Below, one piece after another: positions 1 through 9,050 of a DNA stretch of 42,082 bases. The position numbers and the translations under genes are program-made. Every line of letters begins with the position of its first letter. Positions within the stretch are counted from its first letter, which is position 1. Under the pieces are notes generated by a model. It was not told the origin of the DNA, did not search any database, and saw only the letters and a list, made by a program, of their open reading frames with translations. Source of the DNA: UBA2266 sp964406945 (GTDB lineage: Bacteria > Planctomycetota > Phycisphaerae > Sedimentisphaerales > Anaerobacaceae); contig CAYOTO010000028.1 of assembly GCA_964406945.1 (NCBI GenBank), positions 1 to 42,082 of the forward strand, written 5' to 3'.

Positions 1-1
1 A

Positions 2-142
2 GGTGACGAAACTGTCGCTGCTGCTGAAGGTGCTGGAGGGCGAGAAGTCCCGCGAGCTGTTCGCAACACAGCGGGCAATGGCGAGGCCCACGTGGACTGG
101 ATGGCGTTCAGTGCGGCGTATTTGGCAGGGACGGGCTAGGGG
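2..142 (+). pseudogene. fragment of a secreted planctomycete protein at window edge
   Basis: The window opens inside a reading frame that ends with the tag at 140-142. Its last residues read NGEAHVDWMAFSAA. This closely matches NGEATHVDWLAFSTA encoded near 1864-1908 in the LamG/dockerin-like gene downstream, at both protein and DNA level. In the related gene the protein continues for hundreds of residues after this point, whereas here it stops soon after, so this looks like the broken end of a paralogue. The first 75 bases read more protein-like in a different frame (VTKLSLLLKVLEGEKSRELF), which suggests a frameshift or recombination junction near base 75-80. The part to the left of the window is not visible, so the function is unknown. 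Confidence 0.35.
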
Positions 143-189
143 CGGGAGGAAGTCGATACACTGGATTAGTTTTTTTTGTTTGTTTTTAC

Positions 190-219
190 TTGACACGGCC
201 TTGATCAGGGGTTTATTAT
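190..219 (+). promoter_or_regulatory. sigma70-like promoter
   Basis: TTGACA at 190-195 is followed after 18 bases by TATTAT at 214-219. It lies about 150 bases upstream of the PEP-CTERM gene at 368. A second AT-rich string (TTATTATACTAT, about 314-325) lies closer to the gene and could be an alternative -10 region without a clear -35. Confidence 0.45.
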
Positions 220-367
220 ACTATTATTCGCAATGGCGAGTATTCGAGTGAGCAAAACTGTTTGCGGAGATAATCGGTGCGGTAACTGCGGAGGCCGTGT
301 GGGGCTCCGAGGCGTTATTATACTATACATTGCCGGGCCCGAGGGCCGGGCGAAAGGAGAGATTCTT

Positions 368-967
368 ATGGTTGGGAAAATGATTGTGGGGGTTTGTCTT
401 ATGGCTGGGTTGGTGTCCGGGTCGGCGAGTGGTGTCACCGTAACGAATTTTCATAGCGACGACATAATCGAAGCAGAAGAGGTTTACGACATCGTAAATG
501 TCTGGGAGAATGCTAATGTTGTCATGACCGGTGGGAGCGTAGGTGTTCTCTACGCATTTGATTCCAGTACGTTTACGGTGTTTGGTGGCGAGATCGGACA
601 GGATTTGGTCGCCGTAGAATCAAGCAGCATATCAGTGTGGGGAGGCACGACAGAGTTTGCCCGCGGGGTATTGACGGGAACCAGTGCATTTGAAATAGGG
701 GGAGGAATAAGATCCCTTGTTGTGGATGCCAGGGACGAAACAACCATAGACGTGTGGGGGTACGGTTTTCAGGAGAAACATAATCCTCGCGGGTACTACA
801 TAGTAGAAGGGTATTGGGCTAATGGGTCGCCTTTCTGGATGAACATGTCGGATGACGCATATGGACGTAGCCACTTTCATGTGATTCCCGAGCCAGGGAG
901 CCTTGGGTTGTTGGCACTTGGCGGAATACTGCTACATCGCCGATATAGTCATAGACCGGCAGCTTGA
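368..967 (+). CDS. PEP-CTERM surface protein with beta-solenoid-like body
   Basis: This is a 199-residue exported protein. The start at 368 is chosen because it follows AAAGGAGA with good spacing and begins a signal peptide (MVGKMIVGVCLMAGLVSG). The frame is open further upstream but without a ribosome site. The body consists of short repeating beta-rich units (INVWGG- and FTVFGGEIG-like) resembling polymer-forming or beta-solenoid folds. The C terminus has IPEPGSLGLLALGGILL followed by basic HRRYSHR, which is a PEP-CTERM sorting signal (Pro-Glu-Pro, hydrophobic helix, basic tail). In this family the tail is cut by an exosortase and the protein is released to the envelope or matrix. No exosortase is visible in the window. 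The specific role is unknown. Confidence 0.8.
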   Translation: MVGKMIVGVCLMAGLVSGSASGVTVTNFHSDDIIEAEEVYDIVNVWENANVVMTGGSVGVLYAFDSSTFTVFGGEIGQDLVAVESSSISVWGGTTEFARGVLTGTSAFEIGGGIRSLVVDARDETTIDVWGYGFQEKHNPRGYYIVEGYWANGSPFWMNMSDDAYGRSHFHVIPEPGSLGLLALGGILLHRRYSHRPAA

Positions 968-1069
968 TTGGCCCTGACTGCTCCGCACTGGAAGGACGCT
1001 TGCATTATTTGGCCGGGTTGCCTGCACTTTGTGGTGTCGCACCCCGGTTGTAAAAAAGGAGGACATCTC

Positions 1070-3316
1070 ATGCGCAAAATAAAAAGGAGCGTTGTAGTTC
1101 TGTTGCTGGCTTGGGGTATGGCCACAGTCCCGATCTGTTTCGCGAACGTACCGTCGAGTGATTCTCTATATATAGGCAGTCCAGCCTGGTTTGCAAGGTT
1201 CGATTCTGGTGGGTACTGCGATTGGTACAACTGGGGAGAGTCTGACATCCATGAGGTTGGCACGTACCATGAGATGTTGTCCGGTGAGTGGGGCGCTGCG
1301 ATCTATTATGACGGCATTGAAAGCGCGCCGAAAGCGACGTGGCTCACGGACCAATTCGTTTAGCCGAATTGGACTACCAACAGTAACTTCGCGCCGGTTA
1401 GCTGCAATGCGTGGGATAACTACGACAATCCCGTTCCCCCCAACACGGAAGCGTACTGGGATCCACCACAAGGGAACCGACAGTACGTCACCGCATATGA
1501 CACGGGCCAATCCAAGGTGAGTAATTCCGATATAGAGATTACAATTGACTATGAGGTCGTGGATCTAGGAAGCGAGCATTCTCCTCTCGGGCTTCGAACT
1601 TTCAAAAACGAACGCGGGTACGTGGAAAGCGAGCGTTATGTCCTGCTGCAGACGTACACGATCAGCAATATAAGCGCCGGCGATATAACCGGCATCGAGT
1701 TTTATCAGATGCTGCACGGCCATCCAGCTGACGAAGGAAATGCAGAAGTCTATTCAGTCTACGAGGCTTATCCGCACAGCGATGCCCTGGCCAACTATAC
1801 ACCGTTTGGTGCGGCGCACACGGTGGGCAATTTTCAATTCGATATTACTCAGTGGAATACGGGCAATGGCGAGGCGACTCACGTGGACTGGCTGGCGTTC
1901 AGTACGGCCCAGAAACCGGACTGGGTGGAAAACGGGTATTATGAGGGAGGGCATTCATACGACCCATACTGCCCGCCGGAAGGCACTCACAAGACTGTAG
2001 AAGCTGGTTCGTTGAACGGTCATCCTTACAGTTTCGGCGAGGTTGCCGGTGCGATGGGTTGGAATCTGGGCACTCTTGAGCCGTCTGCGTCGGTCTCTTT
2101 GACGATTGCCGTGATGTTCGGCGCCGGGCCGATTGTGGTTGATAAAGCTTCGTGTGAACCGCCGGTCGGCGTGGCGAACTGGAAGTTCGATGAGGCAAGC
2201 GGGACCACCGCAGTCGATTCAATAGGCTCGAACGACGGTACGCTCACGGGAGATCCGATTTGGGTAACGGGGCATACGGGACTGGCAGGCGACTATGCGC
2301 TGGATTTCGACGGTGATGATTACGTTGCGCTGAAGTATCCGGTAAACGTGCTGGCAGGAAGGAGTGTGACCATATCGGCGTGGGTGAAGCCGGCGCCGGG
2401 ATTATATGGGGGACATGCGTATCCGATCGTCGCGCAAAACGGCATTAGCCCGAAGAAATACTGGCTCTATCTGTCCGGCTACAAACCGGCTTTCTATCAC
2501 GGTTCAACAACTGTAGAATCACCAATGGGCCTAGACAATGAGTGGCACCACATTATGGGAACATATGATGGCGCACTCATGCGCCTGTATGTGGACGGCT
2601 TGCAGGCTGGGCCGATGGCGTCGTGCAATGTCGATGGAGTTTATGAGGATGTCTTTATTGGTTCTTCGGGGCCTGTCACCAATAAATACTTCAAGGGCCA
2701 AATTGACGATGTGTGGATTTATGGGTGTGCACTGGACCCGACTACAGACTGCCTGCCCCTGTGCCATAAGGACTATGGCGAGTGGGCGCACGTCGGCAAG
2801 CCGGCGTGCTGGTGTTTTCCGCGGCAGTGCCACGGTGATGCGGATGGGCAGATTGAGGGCGGAGGCAAGATTCCTCTTTGCGCAGTTTCGACGAATGACC
2901 TGAACATACTCATGGCGGCATGGCAGATTCCGGAGCCGCCGGACGGACCTGGAATATCAGGAGAGCCGGATGTGTGCGCTGATTTCGACCATGCGATTCA
3001 GGGCGGCGGCAAAGTCCCGGCTTATAGAGTCGGCTCGAACGACCTGAATATTCTTGTTGCCAGTTGGCAAGTGCCGGAGCCGCCGGATGGGCCGGGGATA
3101 CCTAGCGATTGTCTCAGTTGCGCGGGCGCCGGCACAATGGCCTTGAGCGGAGACTTCGAGACGTTGACGATGGATGCCGTGGCAAGCGGGACAGATTTTG
3201 CAGCGATTACGGCCTGGTTGGAAGAGGTATGGCTGGACTCGACGGTTCTGGAGAAGGTTGATGAGGACCAGTTAATGCGTTTGACGGAGTCTATTGCCGA
3301 GCTACTGGAGAAATAG
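1070..3316 (+). pseudogene. secreted LamG and dockerin-like protein interrupted by an in-frame TAG
   Basis: One continuous frame of 748 codons runs from ATG 1070 (preceded by AAGGAGG) to TAG 3314-3316, broken only by a TAG at 1361-1363 (codon 98). Residues 1-25 are a signal peptide (MRKIKRSVVVLLLAWGMATV). The frame after the stop continues without a shift (PNWTTNSNFAPVSCNAWDNY), so the two halves are one gene. About residues 364-560 form a LamG/concanavalin-like jelly roll (VANWKFDEASG, WVKPAPG, EWHHIMGTYDG, QIDDVWIYG). About residues 583-680 carry two planctomycete dockerin-like units (CHGDADG, NDLNILMAAW, EPPDGPGI, then NDLNILVASW). A GTG at 1517 could start only the second half, but it has no signal peptide. 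It may be a true pseudogene, a sequencing error (TGG or CAG to TAG), or a read-through case. Confidence 0.75.
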
Positions 3317-3330
3317 TGCCTGTCGTCAGG

Positions 3331-3564
3331 CTATCTTCGCATCTGGATGAATTTGAAGACGTCGCCGCCGGCTCCGCAGGCGAAGCATTTGTATATCTGC
3401 TTTACGGGGCTGACGTTGAAACTCGGGCGGTGGTCTTCGTGGGAGGGGCAGAGGCCGACCATTTCGCGGTCCTTGCGGGTGAGGCTGAGGTGCTCGGAAA
3501 TGACGTCTATGATGTCATTTGCCTGCTGGACTTTTTCGATTGTACTTCGGTCGTATAAAGGCAC
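3331..3564 (-). pseudogene. dnaG: DNA primase fragment: CHC2 zinc finger only
   Basis: The 77-residue product starts like DnaG (IEKVQQANDIIDVISEHLSL) and contains the CHC2 zinc-binding domain with its ligands in order: C and H in LCPSHEDHRPSF, then C and C in YKCFACGAGGDVF. DnaG is normally about 600 residues, with TOPRIM and helicase-binding domains after this point. Here the frame stops at KFIQMRR, just where family members run on into the linker. The plus-strand LamG gene ends only 15 bases away, so the rest of dnaG cannot be adjacent. This looks like a rearrangement or an assembly junction near 3331. A deliberately stand-alone zinc finger protein is less likely. An intact dnaG should exist elsewhere in the genome. 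Confidence 0.75.
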
Positions 3565-3650
3565 TTTGGTTAAAGTAAGAAGTTGAGAGTAAAGAACGGC
3601 TTCGTCTGTCAGGGCATTTGGCGACTTCTGTAGAGCGTTCTTTTTAGGTA

Positions 3651-4022
3651 GCCAGATGCTTCGCTGCGCTGAGCATGACAGCGCTGGCGGGGCATGACTT
3701 TTTATGCGGGGGCCAGATGCTTCGCTACGCTCTGCATGACAGTGGTGGTGGGATTGGCGAGTTCGGAGTTGGGAGTTCGGGGTTGGGAGTGGGCTGGCGC
3801 GTTGACGAGGGACGAGGGGCGATGGCGGGGCTGGATTTTTTGTGCGGGGGCCAGATGCCCTTCGGCAGGCTCAGGGCTGGACTTTCGCTGCGTTCGGAAT
3901 GACGAAAGTGGAAGCACGAAATTCGAAACAAATACGAATGCAGGCTGTGGATGAGGTAGAGGCGCTTGCGGGGCTTGACTTCTTATGCGTGGGCCAGATG
4001 CTTCGCTTCGCTCAGCATGACA
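3651..4022. repeat. dispersed hairpin repeat, four copies (AGATGCTTCGC...GCATGAC type)
   Basis: Copies lie at about 3651-3680, 3711-3741, 3850-3905 and 3991-4022. Each has the form CCAGATGCTTCGC ... GCATGACA with a stem ATGCT/AGCAT around a CGCTNCG core. The third copy reads GCCCT ... AGGGC in the stem and runs on into a second motif (TTTCGCTGCGTTCGGAATGACGAA). The related copies near 9834 and 9959 have ATCCT/AGGAT. The two arms change together, which suggests a structured repeat. It is non-coding, and its function is unknown. Confidence 0.65.
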
Positions 4023-4175
4023 AAGGTGGTGGTTGGGTTTGCGGGGGTTTGGAGATTGGCGAGTTCGGAGTTCGGGGTTCGGAGTTGGGAGTGGGCTGGC
4101 GCGTTGACGAGGGGCGAGGGATGAGGGGGGGTTAGTTCGGAGTTTGGGGTTTGGAGTGGGCGGGGGCGTTGACGG
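3757..4175. repeat. degenerate GTTCGGA/GTTTGGG heptad runs
   Basis: Runs of the heptad G-T-T-C/T-G-G-A/G occur at about 3757-3792, 4058-4095 and 4134-4160, and again at 12038-12105 and in short form at 8638-8652 and 22240-22275. They lie only between genes. Their translation gives the repeated TPNSELRTPN strings that falsely lengthen neighbouring reading frames. Confidence 0.6.
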
Positions 4176-4298
4176 GGGACGAGGGGATTGGCGATTTTCT
4201 TCGTATTGGGTATCTGGTGTCGTCTGGGCGACGGGATTTTTTGTCCGTTCGGACGACCCCCTTGCAGGCAAGAGGGTCATTAATAACGGCTTTGGCGG

Positions 4299-5453
4299 TT
4301 ATGTTCTGAGGACTTCGCCGAGGTCGTCTATGTCTTTTTTGGCGGCGGCTTTTGCGGATTTTGCTTTGCCGCCCCGCATTGCTTCGAGTTTTTTGACGGC
4401 CTTTTCGTGGAGCGCGCCGGGTTGTCTGGCCTTGTCGAGCATGTCTTCGATGGAGATTTTGCCGCTGTCGTACAGTTGCCAGAGGTGGTCGTCGAGGAGC
4501 TGCATGCCGAGCTTTTTACCGGTCTGGATCGAGGAGTCGATACGATAGGTTTTGTTTTCGCGGATGAGGTTCGCTATTGCGGGGGTGACGACCATGAACT
4601 CGTATGCGGCGACGCGGCCTTTGCCGCTTACGACCGGGCACAGCGCCTGGGCGAGTACGGCGATGAGGTTACTGGAGAGCTGGACGCGGATCTGTTCCTG
4701 CTGGTTGGTGGGGAACACGTCGACGATACGGGTGATGGTTCCGGCGGCGCTTGTGGTGTGGATCGTGGAGAAAACGAGGTGGCCGGTTTCTGCGGCGCGT
4801 ACGGCGGCTTCGATGGTTTCGAGGTCTCGAAGCTCGCCGACGAGGATGACGTCGGGGTCCTGACGCAGTACGCGGCGGAGTGCTTCGGCGAAGCTGGGGA
4901 CGTCGATGCCGACTTCGCGCTGGTTGATGATCGATTTTTTATGGTTGTGGTAATATTCGATGGGGTCCTCGACGGTGACGATATGGTGGTCGAGGTTTTC
5001 GTTGATGTAGTTGATCATGCAGGCCAGCGTAGTGGTTTTGCCGGAGCCGGTCGGGCCGGTAACGAGGAAGATGCCGCGGGGACGCCGGCACAGCGCCGAG
5101 CAAATTTTCGGCAGGCCGATCTCTTCGAAGCTCATGATCTTGGTCGGGATAAGACGAAGGACCAGTGAGATGTTTCCCTTCTGGCGGAATACGGCGACAC
5201 GGAATCGGGCCTGGTCGCCGAACGCGAAACCGAAGTCTGTTCCGCCCTCTTCCTGGAGTTCCTGCTGGTTTCTTTCGGGTGTGATACTTTTCATGAGCGA
5301 AGTCGTATCGTCGGGGTCGAGCACCTTTGTTTCGAGAGTTCTAAGGCGTCCGTGTATGCGAATGACCGGAGGCCTTCCCACGACGAGGTGAATATCGGAG
5401 CCGTCCTGCGTGACGCAGGCCTGGAGTAATCTGTCCATGTTGACTGTTGCCAT
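4299..5453 (-). CDS. pilT: type IV pilus retraction ATPase PilT
   Basis: This 384-residue cytoplasmic hexameric ATPase powers retraction of type IV pili (twitching, adhesion, DNA uptake). The N terminus (DRLLQACVTQDGSDIHLVVG) is the PAS-like domain of PilT. Walker A GPTGSGKTTT is at about residues 134-143. The Asp box is TVEDPIEY, Walker B is DVILVGELRD, and the His box is GHLVFSTIHTTSA. Length and order match the family (about 345-380), with an extra Lys/Ala-rich C-terminal tail (GGKAKSAKAAAKK). It starts 29 bases after the end of pilB and is read the same way, so the two are co-transcribed. PilU or other PilT paralogues are the only alternatives; the sequence fits PilT best. Confidence 0.93.
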   Translation of the reverse strand: MATVNMDRLLQACVTQDGSDIHLVVGRPPVIRIHGRLRTLETKVLDPDDTTSLMKSITPERNQQELQEEGGTDFGFAFGDQARFRVAVFRQKGNISLVLRLIPTKIMSFEEIGLPKICSALCRRPRGIFLVTGPTGSGKTTTLACMINYINENLDHHIVTVEDPIEYYHNHKKSIINQREVGIDVPSFAEALRRVLRQDPDVILVGELRDLETIEAAVRAAETGHLVFSTIHTTSAAGTITRIVDVFPTNQQEQIRVQLSSNLIAVLAQALCPVVSGKGRVAAYEFMVVTPAIANLIRENKTYRIDSSIQTGKKLGMQLLDDHLWQLYDSGKISIEDMLDKARQPGALHEKAVKKLEAMRGGKAKSAKAAAKKDIDDLGEVLRT

Positions 5454-5482
5454 GTGTTGTCCTCAAGTCAGAAAATATCTGG

Positions 5483-7219
5483 TCAGCTTGCGATCATTTC
5501 CTCTGTTTGTGTGGTCTTTGCTACTTCTTCGGGCGTTGTGATGCCCTTGTATATTTTGTAGATTCCGTCGTGCATGAGCATTTTCATTCCACCGGCGATT
5601 GCGGTTTTTCTCAGTTCGGTCGTAGTCGCCTTTTTGAATGCGAGTTCGCGGAGTTCGGGGGTGAGTTCGATCATTTCGAAGATACCCAGTCGACCTTTGT
5701 AGCCGGTTCCCTGGCACTGGCTGCAGCCGGCGCCTTTGTAGAATTTATGTTTGGCGGCTTCTTCCGGGCTGATGTTGAGCAATCTGAGGTGGTATGGGTC
5801 GGGGTCGGGGTTTTCGGTTTTGCATTTTTTGCAGATGACGCGGACGAGCCGCTGGGCCATGATGGCCTGGATGGAGCTTGCGACGAGGAACGGTTTTACG
5901 CCCATGTCGATCAGACGGGTTATTGCGCTGACTGCGTCGTTTGTGTGGAGGGTGGAGAAGACGAGGTGACCTGTGAGGGCGGCCTGTATTGCGATGTCGG
6001 CGACGACGCCGTCACGAATTTCACCGACGAGGATGATGTTGGGGGCCTGGCGGAGCATAGCTCGGAGGATTTTGTCGAATGTCAGGCCGATTTCATCGCG
6101 AATCTGGCACTGGTTCATTCCGGCGAAGTTGTATTCGACGGGGTCCTCGGCGGTGATGATTTTTTTGTCGGGTCTGTTGAGTTCCTGCAGGGCGGCGTAG
6201 AGGGTGGTTGTCTTACCGGAGCCGGTAGGGCCGGTGACCAGGAAGATTCCGTTGGGGCGTTTGATAATTTTCTGGAATCGGTCGTAGTCTTCGGGTGCGA
6301 AGCCGAGCGCTTCGATACCGATGTTTACGGCGTCGGGTCGGAGAATACGCAGGACGATGCTGGGGCCGTGGGTTCCGGGCAGCGACGAGACACGGAAGTC
6401 GATGTCCTGGCCGTCGATTTCGCGTTTGATGCGGCCGTCCTGGGGGAGGCGTTTTTCAGCGATGTCCATGCCGGCGAGAATTTTGAATCGGGTGACCAGG
6501 GGCGCCTGCATGTTTTTGGGTATGGAGTCTTTTTCGAGACAGACGCCGTCGATGCGGTACCGTACGCGGACCCTGTCACCCATGGGTTCGATGTGGATAT
6601 CACTGGCTCGCATGTGGTAGGCGTTGTCGATGATGAGGTTTACGAGTCTGATGATGGGGCCTTCGTTATCGTCTCCGGCGGCTTCGGCCTGGAGGGTGAT
6701 GGCCTGGAGTTCGTGGCCGGCTTCGGCGAGTTCGGCGGCGGTGGCGTCGATGGAGTGTCGGAGTCTGTCGTCTTCGACTTCGTGCTGTTCTTCGACTTCT
6801 TCTTCGAGGTATTCGCTGATTTTGCGTGGGACGGTGAGGTAGCATTCGAGTTCGGTGTTGAGGCGGAACCTGATTGCGTCGAGACTTTCGAGGTCCATCG
6901 GGTCGCCGATGACGAGCTTGAGTTTGCCGTTGTTCATGGCCAGTGGCAGGACGTTGTGGCGTTTCATGAGATCATCGGGTACGATCGAGGCGGGATTGGA
7001 GGGGATGGGCGCTCGGTCGAGGTTTACGTACTTCATTCCGTACTGTTTGGCGATGGCTTTGTAGAGCGTTTCTTCGGTTATGAGGTCCTTTTCCATTAGA
7101 ACCTCTCCGAGGCGTTTGCTCTCGGCTTTGCCCTGTTTGATCGCCTTTATCAGGTCTTCTTTGCCGACGATTCCGGCTTTATAGAGGATTTCACCCAGAT
7201 GTCTGCGTTTTTTGGCCAT
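5483..7219 (-). CDS. pilB: type IV pilus extension ATPase PilB / GspE family
   Basis: This 578-residue ATPase drives assembly of type IV pili or a type II secretion pseudopilus. An MshEN-type N-terminal domain (LGEILYKAGIVGKEDL, LGEVLMEKDLI) is followed by the N2 domain (ASDIHIEPMGDRVRVRYRID). The ATPase core has Walker A GPTGSGKTTT near residue 325, the Asp box AEDPVEY, Walker B NIILVGEIRD and the His box GHLVFSTLHTND. A four-cysteine zinc site (CKKC near residue 465, CSQC near 500) is typical of PilB/GspE. The gene follows cinA by 71 bases and precedes pilT by 29. The tandem with pilT favours a pilus over a secretion role. The pseudopilin at 18835 could be a substrate of this class of motor. 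Confidence 0.92.
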   Translation of the reverse strand: MAKKRRHLGEILYKAGIVGKEDLIKAIKQGKAESKRLGEVLMEKDLITEETLYKAIAKQYGMKYVNLDRAPIPSNPASIVPDDLMKRHNVLPLAMNNGKLKLVIGDPMDLESLDAIRFRLNTELECYLTVPRKISEYLEEEVEEQHEVEDDRLRHSIDATAAELAEAGHELQAITLQAEAAGDDNEGPIIRLVNLIIDNAYHMRASDIHIEPMGDRVRVRYRIDGVCLEKDSIPKNMQAPLVTRFKILAGMDIAEKRLPQDGRIKREIDGQDIDFRVSSLPGTHGPSIVLRILRPDAVNIGIEALGFAPEDYDRFQKIIKRPNGIFLVTGPTGSGKTTTLYAALQELNRPDKKIITAEDPVEYNFAGMNQCQIRDEIGLTFDKILRAMLRQAPNIILVGEIRDGVVADIAIQAALTGHLVFSTLHTNDAVSAITRLIDMGVKPFLVASSIQAIMAQRLVRVICKKCKTENPDPDPYHLRLLNISPEEAAKHKFYKGAGCSQCQGTGYKGRLGIFEMIELTPELRELAFKKATTTELRKTAIAGGMKMLMHDGIYKIYKGITTPEEVAKTTQTEEMIAS

Positions 7220-7290
7220 AGATAACCTCGTCCATTGGTTGCCCCGGGGATGCCCCAGCAGTGTTATTATAGCAAGCTGGGGTGGCTAAG

Positions 7291-8529
7291 TCAATGGTTG
7301 AGTTGTAGTCGGAGCATGTTTATGGCTGTAAGGGCCGCTCGTAGCCTTACGGCCGAGCGTGGCTGCGGGAATATGTTGCGTGAGACGGTGCAATCGTCGG
7401 GTGTTGCCACGGCGATGAATACGAGGCCGAGGGGCTTTTGTTCGGTTGCGCCGGTGGGGCCGGCTATGCCGGTTACAGCGATTGCGTAGTCTGCGCGGGC
7501 GTTGCGGCGGGCGCCTGCGGCCATGGCGCGGGCCACGGGGGCGCTTACTGCGCCGTGCTCGTGGAGCAGGTTGGGTGGGACTGCGAGTTGGGCGGTTTTG
7601 GCGTGGTCCGAGTAGGTTACCCAGGACTGGCTGAAGAAGTCGGAGGCTCCGGGGGCGTCTGTGAAGAGTTTTGCGATAAGTCCGCCGGTGCAGGATTCGG
7701 CGACTGTCAGTGTTTTGCCTGCGCGGGCCAGTATTCGGCCGGTTGTTTCGGCGAGGGTCCGGTCGCCTTCTGCGAAGATTACGGGGCCGAGTTTTTCTCG
7801 GAGGGTGGATTCGTCGCGGGCGGCGAGTTGTCGGGCGCGGTCTTTTTCGGGGGCGGTTGCGATTATGTGGAGTGTGATTACGCCGCCGGATGCGGTTGAG
7901 TTTATGAGCGGGTTGCGGTCGCGGTCCATGAGCGGGCCGAGGGTCTGGGCGATGTTGGATTCGCCTGTGCCGTAGACCTGGAGTTTTTTTATGACGATGG
8001 CGCGGTTGGGTGTGAGTTCTCGGAGGCGGGGTGCGACGGAGTCGGCGAACATTTTTTTCATTTCGTGGGGGACGCCGGGCATGGCGAAGATGAGTTTGTT
8101 GTTATGCCTGGCGGCGATTCCGGGTGCGGTGCCGCGGGTATTGGGCATGGCGGTTGCGGCGGCCGGCAGCATTGCCTGGATTTGGTTTGTTTCGGCCATA
8201 GGGCGGTTTCGGTCGGCGAAGTATTTGCGGATTTGTTCGAGCAGGTCGGGGCGGAGGCGGAGTTCGCTGTCGAGGTATTTTGCGAGGACGTCTCTTGTGA
8301 TGTCGTCGCGTGTGGGGCCGAGGCCGCCGGTGATGAGGATTACGTCGGCGTCTTCTGCGGCCAGGCGGAGGCTGCGGAGGATGGGGTCTATGCGGTCGGG
8401 GATGATGTATACGGAGGCGGTCTGGATGTCGAGGGCGAGCAGTTCGGTGCTGAGCCAGGCGGCGTTTGTGTCGATGGTGCGGCCGCTGAGCAGCTCGTTG
8501 CCTATACTGATTATCGATGCGGTGGTCAT
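7291..8529 (-). CDS. cinA: CinA: competence/damage-inducible protein, NMN amidohydrolase
   Basis: This 412-residue two-domain protein has an N-terminal MoCF-like domain (SIGNELLSGRTIDTNAAWLS, VILITGGLGPTRDDITRDVL), which in the family has ADP-ribose pyrophosphatase activity. The C-terminal PncC domain (LTVAESCTGGLIAKLFTDAPGAS) deamidates nicotinamide mononucleotide to nicotinate mononucleotide in pyridine nucleotide recycling. The length equals typical full-length CinA. It is the first gene of a minus-strand run cinA-pilB-pilT. In other bacteria cinA is linked with competence genes, so grouping with pilus motors is consistent with a DNA-uptake connection, although that link is only inferred. 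Confidence 0.93.
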   Translation of the reverse strand: MTTASIISIGNELLSGRTIDTNAAWLSTELLALDIQTASVYIIPDRIDPILRSLRLAAEDADVILITGGLGPTRDDITRDVLAKYLDSELRLRPDLLEQIRKYFADRNRPMAETNQIQAMLPAAATAMPNTRGTAPGIAARHNNKLIFAMPGVPHEMKKMFADSVAPRLRELTPNRAIVIKKLQVYGTGESNIAQTLGPLMDRDRNPLINSTASGGVITLHIIATAPEKDRARQLAARDESTLREKLGPVIFAEGDRTLAETTGRILARAGKTLTVAESCTGGLIAKLFTDAPGASDFFSQSWVTYSDHAKTAQLAVPPNLLHEHGAVSAPVARAMAAGARRNARADYAIAVTGIAGPTGATEQKPLGLVFIAVATPDDCTVSRNIFPQPRSAVRLRAALTAINMLRLQLNH

Positions 8530-8902
8530 GCTCGGTTTCCAACTTTTGGCTGAGTAATTTGTATTCTTGGGTATTGTTTAGCGTATGGGCGAATAAGAAA
8601 GAAGTGAAAAAGTAAGAAGGTAAAAGTAAAAAGCTGTTCGAGTTCGGAGTTGACAGGGGATTGGCGATTTGTGTTCGGGGGGTAAGTCAGCGCGAGGACG
8701 CCAAGACGCCAAGGCGCGAAGATTATAGAATATTCTTGTTAAGCGGTATAGCTTGATCCGTGCGGACGCAAAGGACGGCGTTTGGGAATGGAAGATATGG
8801 CTCTTCGACGGAATTTGTGGGTCCGAATTCAGCGAAATTGACTCGGCAAAACAGCCTGGGACCCCAGATGCACAAATTTCCCCCCTCACGCCCCAAATTT
8901 GA
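8530..8902. other. intergenic region with inverted repeats
   Basis: No gene is supported here. The region holds the promoter side of cinA, a heptad-repeat scrap (8638-8652), and a low-complexity GACGCCAAGACGCCAAGGCGCGAAG string at about 8697-8721. At 8842-8854 lies CTCGGCAAAACAG, which is a perfect 13-base inverted match to CTGTTTTGCCGAG at 8916-8928 inside the following 148-bp repeat. Confidence 0.5.
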
Positions 8903-9050
8903 GCATCCGCCCAAACTGTTTTGCCGAGAACAGGCCCAATTCAAATCGATCCGGAGAACCGACGGCATTGCCGTTGTCATATCTGTTTTCTTTGCAGCGT
9001 GTTACGTGATTTTTCGCCCGCAATTTGCCCACAGATTCTGCTGAGGAGGC
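8903..9050 (+). repeat. 148-bp dispersed repeat, copy 1
   Basis: It matches 25473-25620 in the same orientation with a single mismatch that I can see (8910 C versus 25480 G). A diverged ungapped copy lies at about 19793-19910. It contains the palindrome ACGGCATTGCCGT at 8962-8974. The right border lies exactly where an IS3 orfA-like frame begins, on the start-codon position of that gene. No terminal inverted repeats or coding content are evident. It could be a MITE-like element or the end of a larger insertion element. Confidence 0.8.

Larger units (their letters stand above)
3565..4298. other. repeat-filled intergenic stretch
   Basis: These 734 bases hold no credible gene. They contain four copies of a short hairpin repeat (around 3651, 3711, 3850 and 3991) alternating with degenerate GTTCGGA/GTTTGGG heptad runs. 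Stop-free frames on the minus strand here translate to PNPELRTPN-like low-complexity strings and are artefacts of the heptads. The stretch separates the dnaG remnant from the end of pilT. Confidence 0.7.

Noticed and set aside
1361..1363. Pyrrolysine or other recoding at TAG
   Set aside because: No pyl genes or downstream insertion structure visible, and the context is not a methylamine methyltransferase. Mutation or error is simpler.
3651..4022. CRISPR array
   Set aside because: Copies are unevenly spaced and the intervening sequences are heptad runs, not unique spacers; no cas genes.
5447..7099. 550-codon open frame antisense to pilB
   Set aside because: Shadow of a GC-rich gene; the opposite strand encodes a full PilB with all motifs.
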